Positions 8,345-17,691 are shown, numbered from the stretch's first letter. The stretch: DNA of 64,000 bases from Tessaracoccus sp. (GCF_016714275.1 NZ_JADJNP010000004.1:372001-436000), one strand, 5' to 3'. A program made the numbers and translations. The notes: a model not told the origin generated them from the sequence alone.

Positions 8345-8398
8345 CCCGAGGCTTGAGAACGTCGAACCCGAGGCTTAAGCTGAGATGAGAATTTCTCA
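8345..8398 (+). promoter_or_regulatory. Tandem direct repeats plus palindrome ahead of the SH3 envelope gene
   Basis: CCCGAGGCTTGAG (8345-8357) and CCCGAGGCTTAAG (8367-8379) are direct repeats 22 bp apart, about two helical turns. A palindrome TGAGAA-T-TTCTCA (8386-8398) ends 11 bases ahead of the GTG start. They lie in the divergent region between two envelope genes and look like binding sites for a regulator. The regulator is unknown. Confidence 0.45.
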
Positions 8399-8409
8399 GG
8401 AAAGGGGTC

Positions 8410-9537
8410 GTGGTGGTCTCAGCCCGACGCGCAGCCGAGGTGGAAGAGGACGCCGTCGTCGAGCTGCCCACGCACACGAGCCCCCGCAGAGGCGACCCAC
8501 AGGCGGCCCGTCCCCGCGCCGTCCGACTGGTGTTGGCACCGCTGGCCGCCCTTACCGTCGTCGGGCTCATCGTCGGCGGCGCGCTGCTCCCGTTGGGCAA
8601 GGGGAGCGTCGAACGGGCCGATCCCGACGTCGTCGTCATCCCGGTCACCACGTTCACCCCCGAGCGGCTGCTCAGGCCCTCGCGGTCGGAGACACAGACG
8701 CAGCCGCCGCTGGCCGCCGCGACTCCCGTAGAGCCGCAGCCGTCGACACCCACGCTCCCGGCGGCGCCGGAGCCCACGGCCTCGGCGACGCCGTCGGCGA
8801 AGAAGGCCGAGCCGAAGCAAGGGAAGGTCTCGAAGGCCTCACGGGACGAGGCCCGCGCCGCAAGGGCGAAGGCGAAGGATGAGAAGAGGAAGGCGGCGCT
8901 CGCCGGCTATGCGAAGCTGGGCGAGACCGACGGCAAGCTGTACGCCAAGAGTGCCGTCAACGTGCGCCGCGGTCCTGGGCCGCAGCACGACGTGCGCACC
9001 ACTGTCGGCCAGGGCGAGACCGTCGTCATCACCGAGCGCGTCATCGATGGCTGGCGTCAGGTGGTCTGGAACGATCGCGCCGGATGGGTCAAGGCGAGCT
9101 TCCTGACCGACACGAAGCCGAAGCCCGAACGGCGCACGGACCGCGCGTCCCGCAAGGGCTCGAAGGACTCCGGCTTCTCGTCGGCCACCTGCCCCAAGGC
9201 GGGCGGCTTGGAGAAGAACCTCACCTCCCGCACCGCGGCGGTGCTGCGCGCGGTGTGCGCGAAGTTCCCGGCCGTGCGGAGTTACGGCGGCTACCGCCCA
9301 GGCGACAGCGGATACCACGGCTCTGGACGCGCGATCGACATCATGATCTCGGGCGAGGCCGGCTGGGAGATAGCCCGGTGGGCGCGCGCGAACGCCGGCT
9401 CGCTCGGCGTGGTCGAGGTCATCTATGAGCAGAAGATCTGGACGACACAGCGGTCCGGTGACGGCTGGCGCTCGATGTCGGACCGCGGCGGCGCGACCGC
9501 CAATCATTACGACCATGTGCACCTGAGCGTCCGGTAG
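8410..9537 (+). CDS. Membrane-anchored SH3b protein with ARB-07466-like C-terminal domain
   Basis: 375 aa from GTG 8410; GTG 8413 is equally possible. A cytoplasmic N-terminus of about 40 residues leads to one transmembrane helix (41-62). A Pro/Thr/Ala-rich extracellular linker and a charged Lys/Ala/Arg helix (138-168) follow. Residues about 177-234 are a bacterial SH3 domain (VNVRRGPGPQHDV...GWVKASFL), which usually binds cell wall. Residues about 255-375 match the ARB-07466-like domain often seen after SH3b modules in actinobacteria (YGGYRPGDSGYHGSGRAID, then NHYDHVHLS). Its His/Asp pattern resembles peptidoglycan peptidases. It is probably involved in cell-wall remodelling. Catalysis is not proven. 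Confidence 0.82.
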   Translation: MVVSARRAAEVEEDAVVELPTHTSPRRGDPQAARPRAVRLVLAPLAALTVVGLIVGGALLPLGKGSVERADPDVVVIPVTTFTPERLLRPSRSETQTQPPLAAATPVEPQPSTPTLPAAPEPTASATPSAKKAEPKQGKVSKASRDEARAARAKAKDEKRKAALAGYAKLGETDGKLYAKSAVNVRRGPGPQHDVRTTVGQGETVVITERVIDGWRQVVWNDRAGWVKASFLTDTKPKPERRTDRASRKGSKDSGFSSATCPKAGGLEKNLTSRTAAVLRAVCAKFPAVRSYGGYRPGDSGYHGSGRAIDIMISGEAGWEIARWARANAGSLGVVEVIYEQKIWTTQRSGDGWRSMSDRGGATANHYDHVHLSVR

Positions 9538-9553
9538 TAATTAGGCTGTGGCC

Positions 9554-11227
9554 ATGACTACACCGGTTGATGCCACCACCACCGCTGCCTGGGCCGACCT
9601 GCACACGCTCAAGGACGCCCTCGCGCCCGATCTCCGGGCCTGGTTCGCCGCCGACCCGCGCCGCGCCGAGGAGTTCACCTTCGACCTTGCAGACCTCCGC
9701 GTCGACCTCTCCAAGAACCTCATCACCGAGGACATCGTCGCCGCGCTGCTGCGGCTCGCCGACCAGGTGGACCTGCCGGGACGCCGGACCGCGATGTTCG
9801 GCGGCGAGCACATCAACGTGACCGAGGACCGCGCCGTGCTGCACACCGCGCTGCGCCTGCCCCGCGACGCCGAGCTCGTCGTCGACGGCCAGGACGTCGT
9901 CGCCGACGTGCACGAGGTGCTCGACAAGATGTACGCCTTCGCCGAGAAGGTCCGCTCGGGCGAGTGGGTCGGCGTCACCGGCAAGCGCATCGAGACGGTG
10001 GTCAACATCGGCATCGGCGGCTCGGACCTCGGACCGGTCATGGTCTACGAGGCGCTGGTCCCGTACGTGCAGGAGGGGCTGACCTGCCGCTTCGTCTCCA
10101 ACATCGACCCGGCCGACTGCGCGGAGAAGGTCGCCGACCTCGACCCCGAGACCACGCTGTTCATCGTCGCCTCCAAGACGTTCACCACGCTCGAGACTCT
10201 GACCAACGCCCGCATGGCGCGCGACTGGTTCCTGAGCACGCTGATCGACGGCGACGTCATCGACGACACCGACGAGGCCCGCCGCGGCGCGATCGCCAAG
10301 CACTTCGTCGCGGTGTCGACGGCGCTGGACAAGGTCGCCGAGTTCGGCATCGACCCGGTCAACGCTTTCGGTTTCTGGAACTGGGTCGGTGGGCGCTACT
10401 CCGTCGACTCCGCCGTCGGGCTCCCTGTCGTCATCGCCATCGGACCGGACGGCTTCCACGACTTCCTCGCAGGCTTCCACGCCGTCGATCAGCACTTCCT
10501 GAACGAGGCACCGGAACGCAACGTCCCGCTGCTGATGGGTCTGCTCAACGTCTGGTACGTCAACTTCTTCGGCGCCCACAGTCACGCCGTCCTGCCCTAC
10601 GCGCAGTACCTGCATCGCTTCGCTGCCTACCTGCAGCAGCTGACCATGGAGTCCAACGGCAAGTCCGTACGCTGGGACGGCACGCCGGTCACGAGCGACA
10701 CCGGCGAGATCTTCTGGGGCGAGCCCGGCACCAACGGCCAGCACGCGTTCTACCAGCTGATCCACCAGGGCACGCGGCTCATCCCCGCCGACTTCATCGC
10801 GGTCGCCAACCCCGCGCACCCGACAAAGGACGGCGACGCGGACGTCCACGGCCTCTTCCTCGCGAACTTCTTCGCGCAGACCGCCGCGCTGGCGTTCGGC
10901 AAGACCGCCGACGAGGTGCGTGCCGAGGGAACGCCGGAGGCCATCGTCCCGGCGCGCGTCTTCGCGGGGAACAAGCCGACGACGTCGATCATGGCGCCTG
11001 CGCTGACGCCGTCGGTCGTCGGCCAGCTGATCGCGCTGTACGAACACATCACGTTCGTTCAGGGCATCGTCTGGGGCATCGACTCGTTCGACCAGTGGGG
11101 TGTCGAGCTGGGCAAGAAGCTCGCTATGGAGATCGCGCCTGCGGTCTTCGGTGACGCCGAGGCCCTCGACCGCCAGGACGGATCGACCAAGTCGCTCGTG
11201 AGCTGGTACCTGGCCCACCGCGACTGA
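9554..11227 (+). CDS. pgi: Glucose-6-phosphate isomerase
   Basis: 557 aa. It interconverts glucose-6-phosphate and fructose-6-phosphate in the cytosol. The length matches the long (about 550 aa) bacterial/eukaryotic type. Signatures include NIGIGGSDLGP, the SKTFTTLETL phosphate-binding loop, the family motif WVGGRYSVDSAVGLP and the late QWGVELGKKLA motif. ATG 9554 was chosen; GTG 9548 two codons upstream is possible, and neither has a strong ribosome-binding site. The next gene starts 5 bp downstream, which suggests co-transcription. Confidence 0.97.
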   Translation: MTTPVDATTTAAWADLHTLKDALAPDLRAWFAADPRRAEEFTFDLADLRVDLSKNLITEDIVAALLRLADQVDLPGRRTAMFGGEHINVTEDRAVLHTALRLPRDAELVVDGQDVVADVHEVLDKMYAFAEKVRSGEWVGVTGKRIETVVNIGIGGSDLGPVMVYEALVPYVQEGLTCRFVSNIDPADCAEKVADLDPETTLFIVASKTFTTLETLTNARMARDWFLSTLIDGDVIDDTDEARRGAIAKHFVAVSTALDKVAEFGIDPVNAFGFWNWVGGRYSVDSAVGLPVVIAIGPDGFHDFLAGFHAVDQHFLNEAPERNVPLLMGLLNVWYVNFFGAHSHAVLPYAQYLHRFAAYLQQLTMESNGKSVRWDGTPVTSDTGEIFWGEPGTNGQHAFYQLIHQGTRLIPADFIAVANPAHPTKDGDADVHGLFLANFFAQTAALAFGKTADEVRAEGTPEAIVPARVFAGNKPTTSIMAPALTPSVVGQLIALYEHITFVQGIVWGIDSFDQWGVELGKKLAMEIAPAVFGDAEALDRQDGSTKSLVSWYLAHRD

Positions 11228-11232
11228 GTCCC

Positions 11233-11904
11233 ATGGCGGTCATGCGCAGACCGACCTGGATGACCGTGCTCGTCGCCGCGGGCGTCGGGGTCCTCGTCGG
11301 GCTGATTGCCGTCGGGGTATCCGCGGCGCGGGTGGCCTCGCTGGCTGCCGGGAGGGTGTACGCGCCCGACGACGTTCCCGAGCGCGGCGTCGGGCTGGTG
11401 CTCGGGGCGCGCACGCACGCCGACCGACCGTCGGCCTTCCTCGCCGCGCGGCTTGACGTCGCCGCCGACCTCTTCGAACGGGGCAAGGTGAGCGTCCTTC
11501 TGGTCAGCGGAGACGACCTCGCGAGGTCCAACCACGAGACGACGATGATGCGCCGATACCTCGAGGACCGCGGAGTCCCGCCGGAGCGCATCTTCGAGGA
11601 CGAGGCGGGCTTCGACACCTACGACTCCTGCGTTCGCGCCCGCGACGTCTTCGGCGTCGACGAGCTGACGATCGTCACCCAGGACTACCACCTGGCCAGG
11701 GCCATCGCGATCTGCCGTCAGGTCGGCGTCGACGCCGTCGGGGTGCCCGACGAGTCGATGCGGTCCCGCTACCCCGCGGTCTGGGCGAAGGGCAAGGGTC
11801 GCGAATGGGCGGCCAACCTCAAGATGGAGTGGGACGTCGCCACGTCCCGAAAGCCTCAATCGGACCCATTCGACCCCGCCCTCCTCGCCGCTTTGGACGC
11901 ATAG
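11233..11904 (+). CDS. SanA/YdcF-like DUF218 membrane protein
   Basis: 223 aa with an N-terminal transmembrane helix (about 10-32) and a DUF218 alpha/beta domain. Visible motifs are GLVLGARTHADRPSAFLAARLDVA, VSGDD, NHETTMMRRYLEDRGVPPERIFEDEAGFDTYDSC and TQDYHLARAIAICRQVG. These match SanA, linked in enterobacteria to envelope barrier function, and the YdcF family. Its molecular reaction is unknown. It follows pgi after 5 bp and is probably in the same transcript. Confidence 0.85.
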   Translation: MAVMRRPTWMTVLVAAGVGVLVGLIAVGVSAARVASLAAGRVYAPDDVPERGVGLVLGARTHADRPSAFLAARLDVAADLFERGKVSVLLVSGDDLARSNHETTMMRRYLEDRGVPPERIFEDEAGFDTYDSCVRARDVFGVDELTIVTQDYHLARAIAICRQVGVDAVGVPDESMRSRYPAVWAKGKGREWAANLKMEWDVATSRKPQSDPFDPALLAALDA

Positions 11905-11927
11905 CCGCTTCGAACCGCCGTGGCCAC

Positions 11928-11947
11928 CTCTTTCGGCCGCGAAAGAG
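11928..11947. terminator. Stem-loop between convergent genes
   Basis: CTCTTTCG and CGAAAGAG arms with a GCCG tetraloop sit between the convergent stops at 11904 and 11967. The 8-bp stem is perfect but has no U-tract on either strand. A bidirectional terminator is likely from position. Confidence 0.45.
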
Positions 11948-11966
11948 CAGGAGGTCAGGCTGGCTT

Positions 11967-13634
11967 CTAGCGCTCCCCATCAGGAGCGGGGACCAGGTTG
12001 CCCAACTCGTCGAACCGCTGCGGATAGCCGGGAATGCGCGGGCGCCGGTGCCACGGCTTGGGGCCGTCGAGCGGCCGATACTCGACCCCGACGGCGTCCA
12101 ACCGGGTCAGGTGCGTGTCGAGACGAGCGCGGAAGTCGTTCCAGTCGCGATCCTCCCTTGCCGTCCAGACGACCTCGGCGAAGGCGCAGAGGCGCGGGTA
12201 CGTGGCGTAGTCGGTATGCCGGGGATCGGCGAGCTGCTCGCGCCACACCTGGGCCTGCGCGCCGAGCACCCTGCCCGCGCCGGGCTCGGCAGCCGCCTCC
12301 GCGGTCTCGTCGGTGACGGGCTCGAACTGGTAGACGTCCTCGACGGTGTGCACCGTCCCGACGGGCGTTGGCTCGTCGGGCCCGGGCGCGGCCCGGTGAT
12401 CCAGGAACACCTGATGCTCGGGGCACGCGACGATGTCGTGACCGTCGCGCATGGCGTCGAGCCCGCCGCGGTAGCCTCGCCAGGAGTTGACGATGATGTC
12501 GCGCGGTACGCGCGCCCCACCCACCTCGTCCCAGACGCTGGCCCGCCGCCCGTTGACGCGCAGGTGATCGGCCAGCACCGCGGAGAACCAGGGGAGCAGT
12601 TCGTCGACGCCGTCAAGCCCCAGCTCCTCCGCTTGGCGCACGATCCGGTCGTTCTTGGCCCACTGCTCGGTGTCGACCTCGTCGCCGCCGAGGCAGATGA
12701 CCGGGGAGTCGAAGATCTCCATCAGCTCGTCCAGCACGGTCTTGTAGAAGTCCAGCACGTACTCGGAGGTGTCCAGCGCGTTCTGATTCAGCCCCCAGCG
12801 GGTCCAGACCGGGAGGTCGAGGTTGGCGGCCGACAACTCCCGGTATGCGGCCATCGCCGCCTGGGAGTGTCCGGGGACGTCGATCTCCGGCACGATCGTG
12901 ACGCCCCGCGTGCGCGCGAAGGCGACGATCTCACGGAGGTCGTCCTGCGTGTAGAACCCGCCGTGCGGCTGCCCGTCGTACAGGGTGGACCGCGACGAGC
13001 CCACCTGCGACTCCGTGCGCCACGACCCGACCTCGGTCAGGCGCGGATAGGCGCGCACCTCCATCCTCCACCCCTGATCGTCGGTCAGGTGCAGCTGCAG
13101 GACGTTGAGCTTGTGCATCGAGGCGACGTCGATGAACCGCATCACCTGATCCTTCGGCAGGAAGTTGCGCGCGACGTCGAGCAGCACGCCCCGGTGCCCG
13201 AACCGGGGCGCGTCCTCGACAGTGACCTCGGGAACCGTCACCGGAGCGCCGAGCGGCGCGTTCCTGAAGGCCGGCGTTCCGATCAGCTGTTGCAGCGTGC
13301 GCAGCGCGTTCACCGCGCCCACCACGTTCGATGCCGAGATCTCCACCTGCCCGGCCCCCTCGGCCGGAGAACGCCAAGGGGAGGGGGAGACCCGAAGGCG
13401 GTAGGCGTCGGCCGGTAGCTCGGGATCGCGGCCGATGGTGAGGTCGGCGCCGTCGACCGCCCTACCGGGGACCAGCCCGAGACGGCTCGACAGGATGTCG
13501 ACGGCCAGCGGCCACGCGCCGGCCAGTCGCCCGTCGATGTCGATGGCGATCGGGTCGGGCAGGATGAAGGACCGCTCGCCCGGCAGGACCGTTGTCGGCG
13601 CGGGAACCAGGTCGAAGGACGGGAGGGAAGACAC
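11967..13634 (-). CDS. Beta-N-acetylhexosaminidase, glycoside hydrolase family 20
   Basis: 555 aa. An N-terminal GH20b domain (about 1-140) precedes the catalytic barrel. The barrel has HRGVLLDVARNF, LQLHLTDDQGW (179-189), PEIDVPGHSQAA and the catalytic Asp-Glu pair in CLGGDEVDTEQW (D318, E319). It removes terminal GlcNAc or GalNAc from oligosaccharides by substrate-assisted catalysis. There is no signal peptide, so it probably acts in the cytosol on imported chito-oligosaccharides or glycan fragments. It is the last gene of a five-gene operon, 3 bp after the IclR regulator. Confidence 0.94.
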   Translation of the reverse strand: MSSLPSFDLVPAPTTVLPGERSFILPDPIAIDIDGRLAGAWPLAVDILSSRLGLVPGRAVDGADLTIGRDPELPADAYRLRVSPSPWRSPAEGAGQVEISASNVVGAVNALRTLQQLIGTPAFRNAPLGAPVTVPEVTVEDAPRFGHRGVLLDVARNFLPKDQVMRFIDVASMHKLNVLQLHLTDDQGWRMEVRAYPRLTEVGSWRTESQVGSSRSTLYDGQPHGGFYTQDDLREIVAFARTRGVTIVPEIDVPGHSQAAMAAYRELSAANLDLPVWTRWGLNQNALDTSEYVLDFYKTVLDELMEIFDSPVICLGGDEVDTEQWAKNDRIVRQAEELGLDGVDELLPWFSAVLADHLRVNGRRASVWDEVGGARVPRDIIVNSWRGYRGGLDAMRDGHDIVACPEHQVFLDHRAAPGPDEPTPVGTVHTVEDVYQFEPVTDETAEAAAEPGAGRVLGAQAQVWREQLADPRHTDYATYPRLCAFAEVVWTAREDRDWNDFRARLDTHLTRLDAVGVEYRPLDGPKPWHRRPRIPGYPQRFDELGNLVPAPDGER

Positions 13635-13637
13635 GGG

Positions 13638-14462
13638 TCAGGCCTTTCTATGGGGGCGGCGGGGCGCGATGTCGCCCATCGCCGCGGAGATCTCGCGGGC
13701 CGCGTCGATGGCGGACTGCGCGGTTGGTCGAAGGAGGTGAGAGGTGAGGGTCTCCGCGCGGGTGGAGACCTGGATCGCGCCGAGCACGCGGCCCGAGGCG
13801 CCGAACACGGGTGCGCCGACCGCCCGGAGCGCGGGAGCGAACTCGCGATACTCGATGGAGTAACCCCGCACGCGGCTCCTCGTCAGTTCGCTGCGGAGCT
13901 CGGTGGGGTCGGTGATCGTGCGGGAGGTGACGGCGGCCAGGCCGGTCTTGATCACGTGGTCGATCCAGGCGGGATCGCCCGCCGAAAGGATCGCCTTGCC
14001 CGCGGCGGTGCAGTAGAGCGGGCGGCTCTCGTCGGAGGCGATCACCTCGACGTGCGCCTTGCCCGGCTCCCGGACAAGGACCAGCATCTTGAGGTTCGTG
14101 CCGTCCCGCAGGCCGATCGAGGCGGTGGCGCCGCGGACGGGCCAGCTCCACCCGGCCAACACGCCCGCGGCGATGCTGCGCAGGTCGATGTCCGCCAGGT
14201 AAGAGTTGGCCAGCCGCAGGGTCGCCTTGCCCAGGTGGAAGCAGCCATGCTCGTCGCGTCGCAACAACTCCGCCTCGATCAATGGCGCCGCGAGCCGGAG
14301 CACCGTGGAGACATGGACGGAGATCTGTTTCGACAGCTCCGTGGCCGTGACTCCCTTGCCTGCGCCGGCCGAGGCGGCCACCGCCTCCAGCAGCCGGACT
14401 CCCCTTCTCAGCGTCGCGGAGCTGTTGCGCCCCTCGCCGACGGCGACTCCATCCATGGTCAT
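13638..14462 (-). CDS. IclR-family transcriptional regulator
   Basis: 274 aa. The start ATG at 14460-14462 lies 2 bp after the upstream permease stop. An N-terminal winged helix-turn-helix (ATELSKQISVHVSTVLRLAAPLIEAELLRR) is followed by the IclR effector-binding domain with PLYCTAAGKAILS and RGYSIEYREFAPALRAVGAPVFGASGRVLGAIQVS. IclR proteins bind small carbon metabolites. Embedded between transporter and hydrolase genes, it probably controls this operon. Candidate sites are the two GTGC-N3-GCAC palindromes at 17692-17763. Confidence 0.92.
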   Translation of the reverse strand: MTMDGVAVGEGRNSSATLRRGVRLLEAVAASAGAGKGVTATELSKQISVHVSTVLRLAAPLIEAELLRRDEHGCFHLGKATLRLANSYLADIDLRSIAAGVLAGWSWPVRGATASIGLRDGTNLKMLVLVREPGKAHVEVIASDESRPLYCTAAGKAILSAGDPAWIDHVIKTGLAAVTSRTITDPTELRSELTRSRVRGYSIEYREFAPALRAVGAPVFGASGRVLGAIQVSTRAETLTSHLLRPTAQSAIDAAREISAAMGDIAPRRPHRKA

Positions 14463-14464
14463 GG

Positions 14465-15331
14465 CTACCCCTTCACCGCGCCCGCCAACCCAGAGACCAG
14501 GTGCCGCTGGACGGCGACGAAGAACACCAAGACCGGGATGGTCATGATGACAGACCCTGCCATGATGGCGCCCCAGTCGTTCTGATCCGGCTTGAAGAAG
14601 TTCAGGATCGCAAGGGGGAGGGTCTGGTTCTCCTGCGCGGAGATGATGAACGTCTTCGCGAAGAGGAAGTCGTTCCAGGTCGAGATGAACGAGAAGACAC
14701 TCACCGCGACGAGACCCGGCGCGACCAGCGGGAAGAGGATCGACCAGGTGAAGCGGAAGCCGCTGGCGCCGTCGAGCTTTGCCGCCTCCTCCAACTCGAC
14801 GGGAACCGCGGCGACGAAGCCCCGCAGCATCCAGACCGCAAACGGAATCGAGAACCCGATGTGGACAACCATCAACGAGCCGAGATGGTTGAGCCCGATG
14901 GCGGGGATCACCTCGCCGAAGCCGCGGAACATGAAGAACATCGGGATGGTGAGGGCCTCGATCGGCACCATCTGCGCCACGAGCAGCATGATCAGCAGCT
15001 TCGTCCGCCACGCGAACTGATACCGGGTGAGGGCGACGGACGCGAAGAAGGCCAGGAGGATCGCGCCGAACACCGAGACCACCGCGACGATGACCGAGTT
15101 CAGGAAGTATTGCCAGAAGTTGTTGACCGACAGCACCCGAACGAAGGAGTCGAACGACGGCCGTGCCGTCCACGGCGTCGCGTCGCCCGCGTTGAGTTCG
15201 ATGGTGGGCCGCAGCGCGGAAAGCACCATCCAGTAGAGCGGGAAGGCGATGGCGAGGGCGGCGGCGATGCCGATCCCGTTGGTCAGCAGGGAGCCGGGGC
15301 GGAGACGTCGGCGCGAGGTGGCGGTGCTCAT
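14465..15331 (-). CDS. Sugar ABC transporter permease, MalG type (CUT1)
   Basis: 288 aa with about six transmembrane helices and the EAA loop (VPVELEEAAKLDGASGFRFTWSILFPLVAPG) that docks the ATPase. The start ATG overlaps the upstream permease stop by 4 bases. It pairs with the MalF-type subunit at 15328-16299. No ATPase gene is nearby. The substrate is inferred from the linked GH20 gene to be an amino-sugar oligosaccharide. Confidence 0.94.
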   Translation of the reverse strand: MSTATSRRRLRPGSLLTNGIGIAAALAIAFPLYWMVLSALRPTIELNAGDATPWTARPSFDSFVRVLSVNNFWQYFLNSVIVAVVSVFGAILLAFFASVALTRYQFAWRTKLLIMLLVAQMVPIEALTIPMFFMFRGFGEVIPAIGLNHLGSLMVVHIGFSIPFAVWMLRGFVAAVPVELEEAAKLDGASGFRFTWSILFPLVAPGLVAVSVFSFISTWNDFLFAKTFIISAQENQTLPLAILNFFKPDQNDWGAIMAGSVIMTIPVLVFFVAVQRHLVSGLAGAVKG

Positions 15332-16299
15332 ATGAAGTCTCCAGACCGTCGTTGCACCCGGAGGTAGACCATGGTGATCAGCAAGAGGAGCAGGGTCATC
15401 ACGACGCCGATTGCGGCGCCCTGCCCGTACAGCGAGGACGCGAAGGCCTGCTGGTAGGAGTACACGTTCAACACGAGGTTCTGGCCGTTGATGCCGCCCC
15501 CGTTCGTCATCACGTAGATCTGGGTGAAGAGCTTGAAGTCCCAGATGATCGACTGGATGGTCACGACGATGATCATCGGCCGGAGCAGGGGAACGATGAC
15601 CTGCCAGACCAGCTGCCAGGTGCTGGCGCCGTCGAGACGGGCCGCCTCGATCACCTCGGTCGGAACGCCGATGATTCCCGCGTACAGCGTCACCATGACG
15701 AACGGGAAGGAACACCAGGCCACCTCGGCGCCGACGAGAGCGAAGGCCGAGAACTTGTCGTAGGTCCAGGAGTGGCCGAAGAACTGCTCGAACCCGAGCC
15801 CGACCAGCAGCTTGTTGACAAGGCCGAGGGTGGGGTCGAAAAGGAACATCCACACCGCGGAGCCGGTCATGGCCGGTGTCGCCCAGGCTCCCAGCGACGC
15901 AAAGAAGAGGACGTTGCGCACCCAGGGCCTCAGCCGGGTGGCGAGTACCGCCAGACCGCCGCCCACCAGGATCGTGACGACGACCAGGACGGCCGCGAAG
16001 CCGACGGTGTTCTGCAGCACCTGCCAGAACTTCGGGTCGCCGAGCAGCTTGGCATAGTTGCCGAGGCCGATGAAGTTCAGCGGCGCGTTGCCCGAGACCT
16101 GCGCCTGCCGGTAGTCGTAGAGGGAGATGACGACCAGCTGATACAGCGGGTAGACGAGCAGGGCGCCAAGCACCGCGATGGCCGGAACCAGATAGAGCCA
16201 TGGCTCCATCGGGGACCCGGAGCGGCGGCTCCGTGGCCGCCCTGCCCGGGGAGTGGGCGAGAGGACCCCGCCCACCCCCTGTGCCGATGGGGTCGTCAC
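15328..16299 (-). CDS. Sugar ABC transporter permease, MalF type (CUT1)
   Basis: 323 aa. A Pro/Arg-rich cytoplasmic N-terminus is followed by six hydrophobic segments and the EAA motif (VPTEVIEAARLDGASTWQLVWQVIVPLLRP). It forms the heterodimeric channel with the MalG-type partner, whose start it overlaps by 4 bp. The binding-protein gene ends one base upstream, so the three transport genes are tightly coupled. Confidence 0.94.
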   Translation of the reverse strand: MTTPSAQGVGGVLSPTPRAGRPRSRRSGSPMEPWLYLVPAIAVLGALLVYPLYQLVVISLYDYRQAQVSGNAPLNFIGLGNYAKLLGDPKFWQVLQNTVGFAAVLVVVTILVGGGLAVLATRLRPWVRNVLFFASLGAWATPAMTGSAVWMFLFDPTLGLVNKLLVGLGFEQFFGHSWTYDKFSAFALVGAEVAWCSFPFVMVTLYAGIIGVPTEVIEAARLDGASTWQLVWQVIVPLLRPMIIVVTIQSIIWDFKLFTQIYVMTNGGGINGQNLVLNVYSYQQAFASSLYGQGAAIGVVMTLLLLLITMVYLRVQRRSGDFI

Positions 16300-16300
16300 G

Positions 16301-17590
16301 TCACTGCCCCGCGAACACGTCGTTCATGGTGGCGGCTGCCTGCGCGGAGGAGGCCTCGACGTCGGCCGCCCCGGTGACGACGCTCTGGATCAGGCCAGGG
16401 ATCACGCCCTGCGCGTCGATGGTGTTCCAGGCCGCCGTGACCGGCACGAACTTGGTGCCGGCGGCGATCGTCTCGATGAACGGTGCCATCTCCGGGTTGG
16501 ACGAGGCGACAGTGGACTGCACGTCCACGAACGTGGGCAGGTTGCCCATCGCATCGAACATCTTGGCCTGGTATTCCTTGCCCGCGAGCAGCTTCACGAA
16601 GTCGCCGGCGAGCGTTGCGCGCTGGCTGGACTTGAAGACGCCGAGATGATTGCCCCCGGCGAACGCGGGGGCGATGGTGCCGGCCTCGACCCCGGGCAGG
16701 GGGATGATCGCGTAGGAGTCGCCGATCTCGGACTCGTCGACGGCCGCCACGTTGAAGTTGCCGCCGATCGTCATGCCGGCGCCACCGGCGACGAACTGGG
16801 CGACGGAGGCGTTGCCGCCCCACTCCGCGCAGGTCGCAGGAGGGCAGATGTCGTCGGAGATCAGGCGCGTGTACGCGGCGAGCCCGGCCTTGGACTCGGC
16901 GGAGTCGAGCCCGGACTTCCACGCGCCGTCGCTCTGCACGGCGAGCTCGCCGCCGTGAGCCCAGAGGTAGGGCATGTAGGCGAACTGCGCGGCGCCGCCG
17001 GTGGAGATGCCGACCATCTCCTTGTCTGCCGCGCGGATGGCCAGCGCCGACTGCTCGATCTCGGCCAGCGTCGTTGGCGCCTTCAGGCCGAGCTCCTCGA
17101 AGACGTCGGTGCGGTAGAAGAGAGCCCGGACGCCGACGTACCACGGCACGGCGTAGCTGACGCCGTCGATCTTGGTGGTCTCGAGCGCGGCGGGATCCAG
17201 GTCCTTGCCTTCGTCCCAGCCCGAGATGAGCGACGTCAGGTCGGCGAGGCCCCCGGCGTCGACATAGCCGGCGAGGTCGGTGTTGCCGAACTCCGCGACG
17301 TCGGGTGCCGACGACGGGTCGTTGAAGGCCGCGCGGAACCGCTCGGACCGGGTGTCGACCGGGATGTACTGCACGTCCACCTTGACACCGCTGTGGGAGG
17401 CCTCGAACTGGCTGACCGCCTCACCGACGATCTTCTCCTTGGGAGCCTGGTTGACCTCGGAGAAGAGCCAGACGCGGAGCGTTCCGGTCTCCTCGTCCGC
17501 GGTGTTGGCCGGTCCGCTCGCCTGCGGGGGTGTGCAGGCCGCAGTCGCGGCTAGCGCGATCGACGCCGCGATCAGGGCGATTTTCCTCAT
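16301..17590 (-). CDS. Extracellular sugar-binding lipoprotein (CUT1)
   Basis: 429 aa with a lipoprotein signal: hydrophobic core then ATAAC, Cys19. The mature part is a family 1 solute-binding protein (GTLRVWLFSEVNQAPKEKIV near the N-terminus, APDVAEFGNTDLAGYVDAGGLADL hinge region). It captures the sugar outside the membrane and delivers it to the two permeases encoded next. A strong AGGAGGG precedes the ATG at 17588-17590. This is the first gene of the GH20 operon. The 200-bp upstream region holds palindromes and a hairpin. Confidence 0.94.
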   Translation of the reverse strand: MRKIALIAASIALAATAACTPPQASGPANTADEETGTLRVWLFSEVNQAPKEKIVGEAVSQFEASHSGVKVDVQYIPVDTRSERFRAAFNDPSSAPDVAEFGNTDLAGYVDAGGLADLTSLISGWDEGKDLDPAALETTKIDGVSYAVPWYVGVRALFYRTDVFEELGLKAPTTLAEIEQSALAIRAADKEMVGISTGGAAQFAYMPYLWAHGGELAVQSDGAWKSGLDSAESKAGLAAYTRLISDDICPPATCAEWGGNASVAQFVAGGAGMTIGGNFNVAAVDESEIGDSYAIIPLPGVEAGTIAPAFAGGNHLGVFKSSQRATLAGDFVKLLAGKEYQAKMFDAMGNLPTFVDVQSTVASSNPEMAPFIETIAAGTKFVPVTAAWNTIDAQGVIPGLIQSVVTGAADVEASSAQAAATMNDVFAGQ

Positions 17591-17618
17591 TCTGTCCCTC
17601 CTGGGTGTGCCGCCGTGT

Positions 17619-17655
17619 GACGCCTACGTCACGCGGTGCGATGACCGTAGGCGTC
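17619..17655 (-). promoter_or_regulatory. Leader hairpin ahead of the sugar-binding protein gene
   Basis: GACGCCTACG (17619-17628) and CGTAGGCGTC (17646-17655) are perfect 10-base inverted arms. Pairing extends inward by TCA/TGA after one bulged base. The structure ends just ahead of the ribosome-binding site. It could be an operator or an RNA leader structure controlling the operon. Confidence 0.5.
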
Positions 17656-17691
17656 GACGGCGCCAGAAGGCTCCGAGGGAGGGACCGATTG

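Noticed and set aside
9419..11218. Minus-strand open frame of about 600 codons across pgi
   Set aside because: It is antisense to a textbook glucose-6-phosphate isomerase and shows no domain.
11805..13418. Plus-strand open frame of over 500 codons opposite GH20
   Set aside because: Shadow of the GH20 gene; no recognisable motif or ribosome-binding site.
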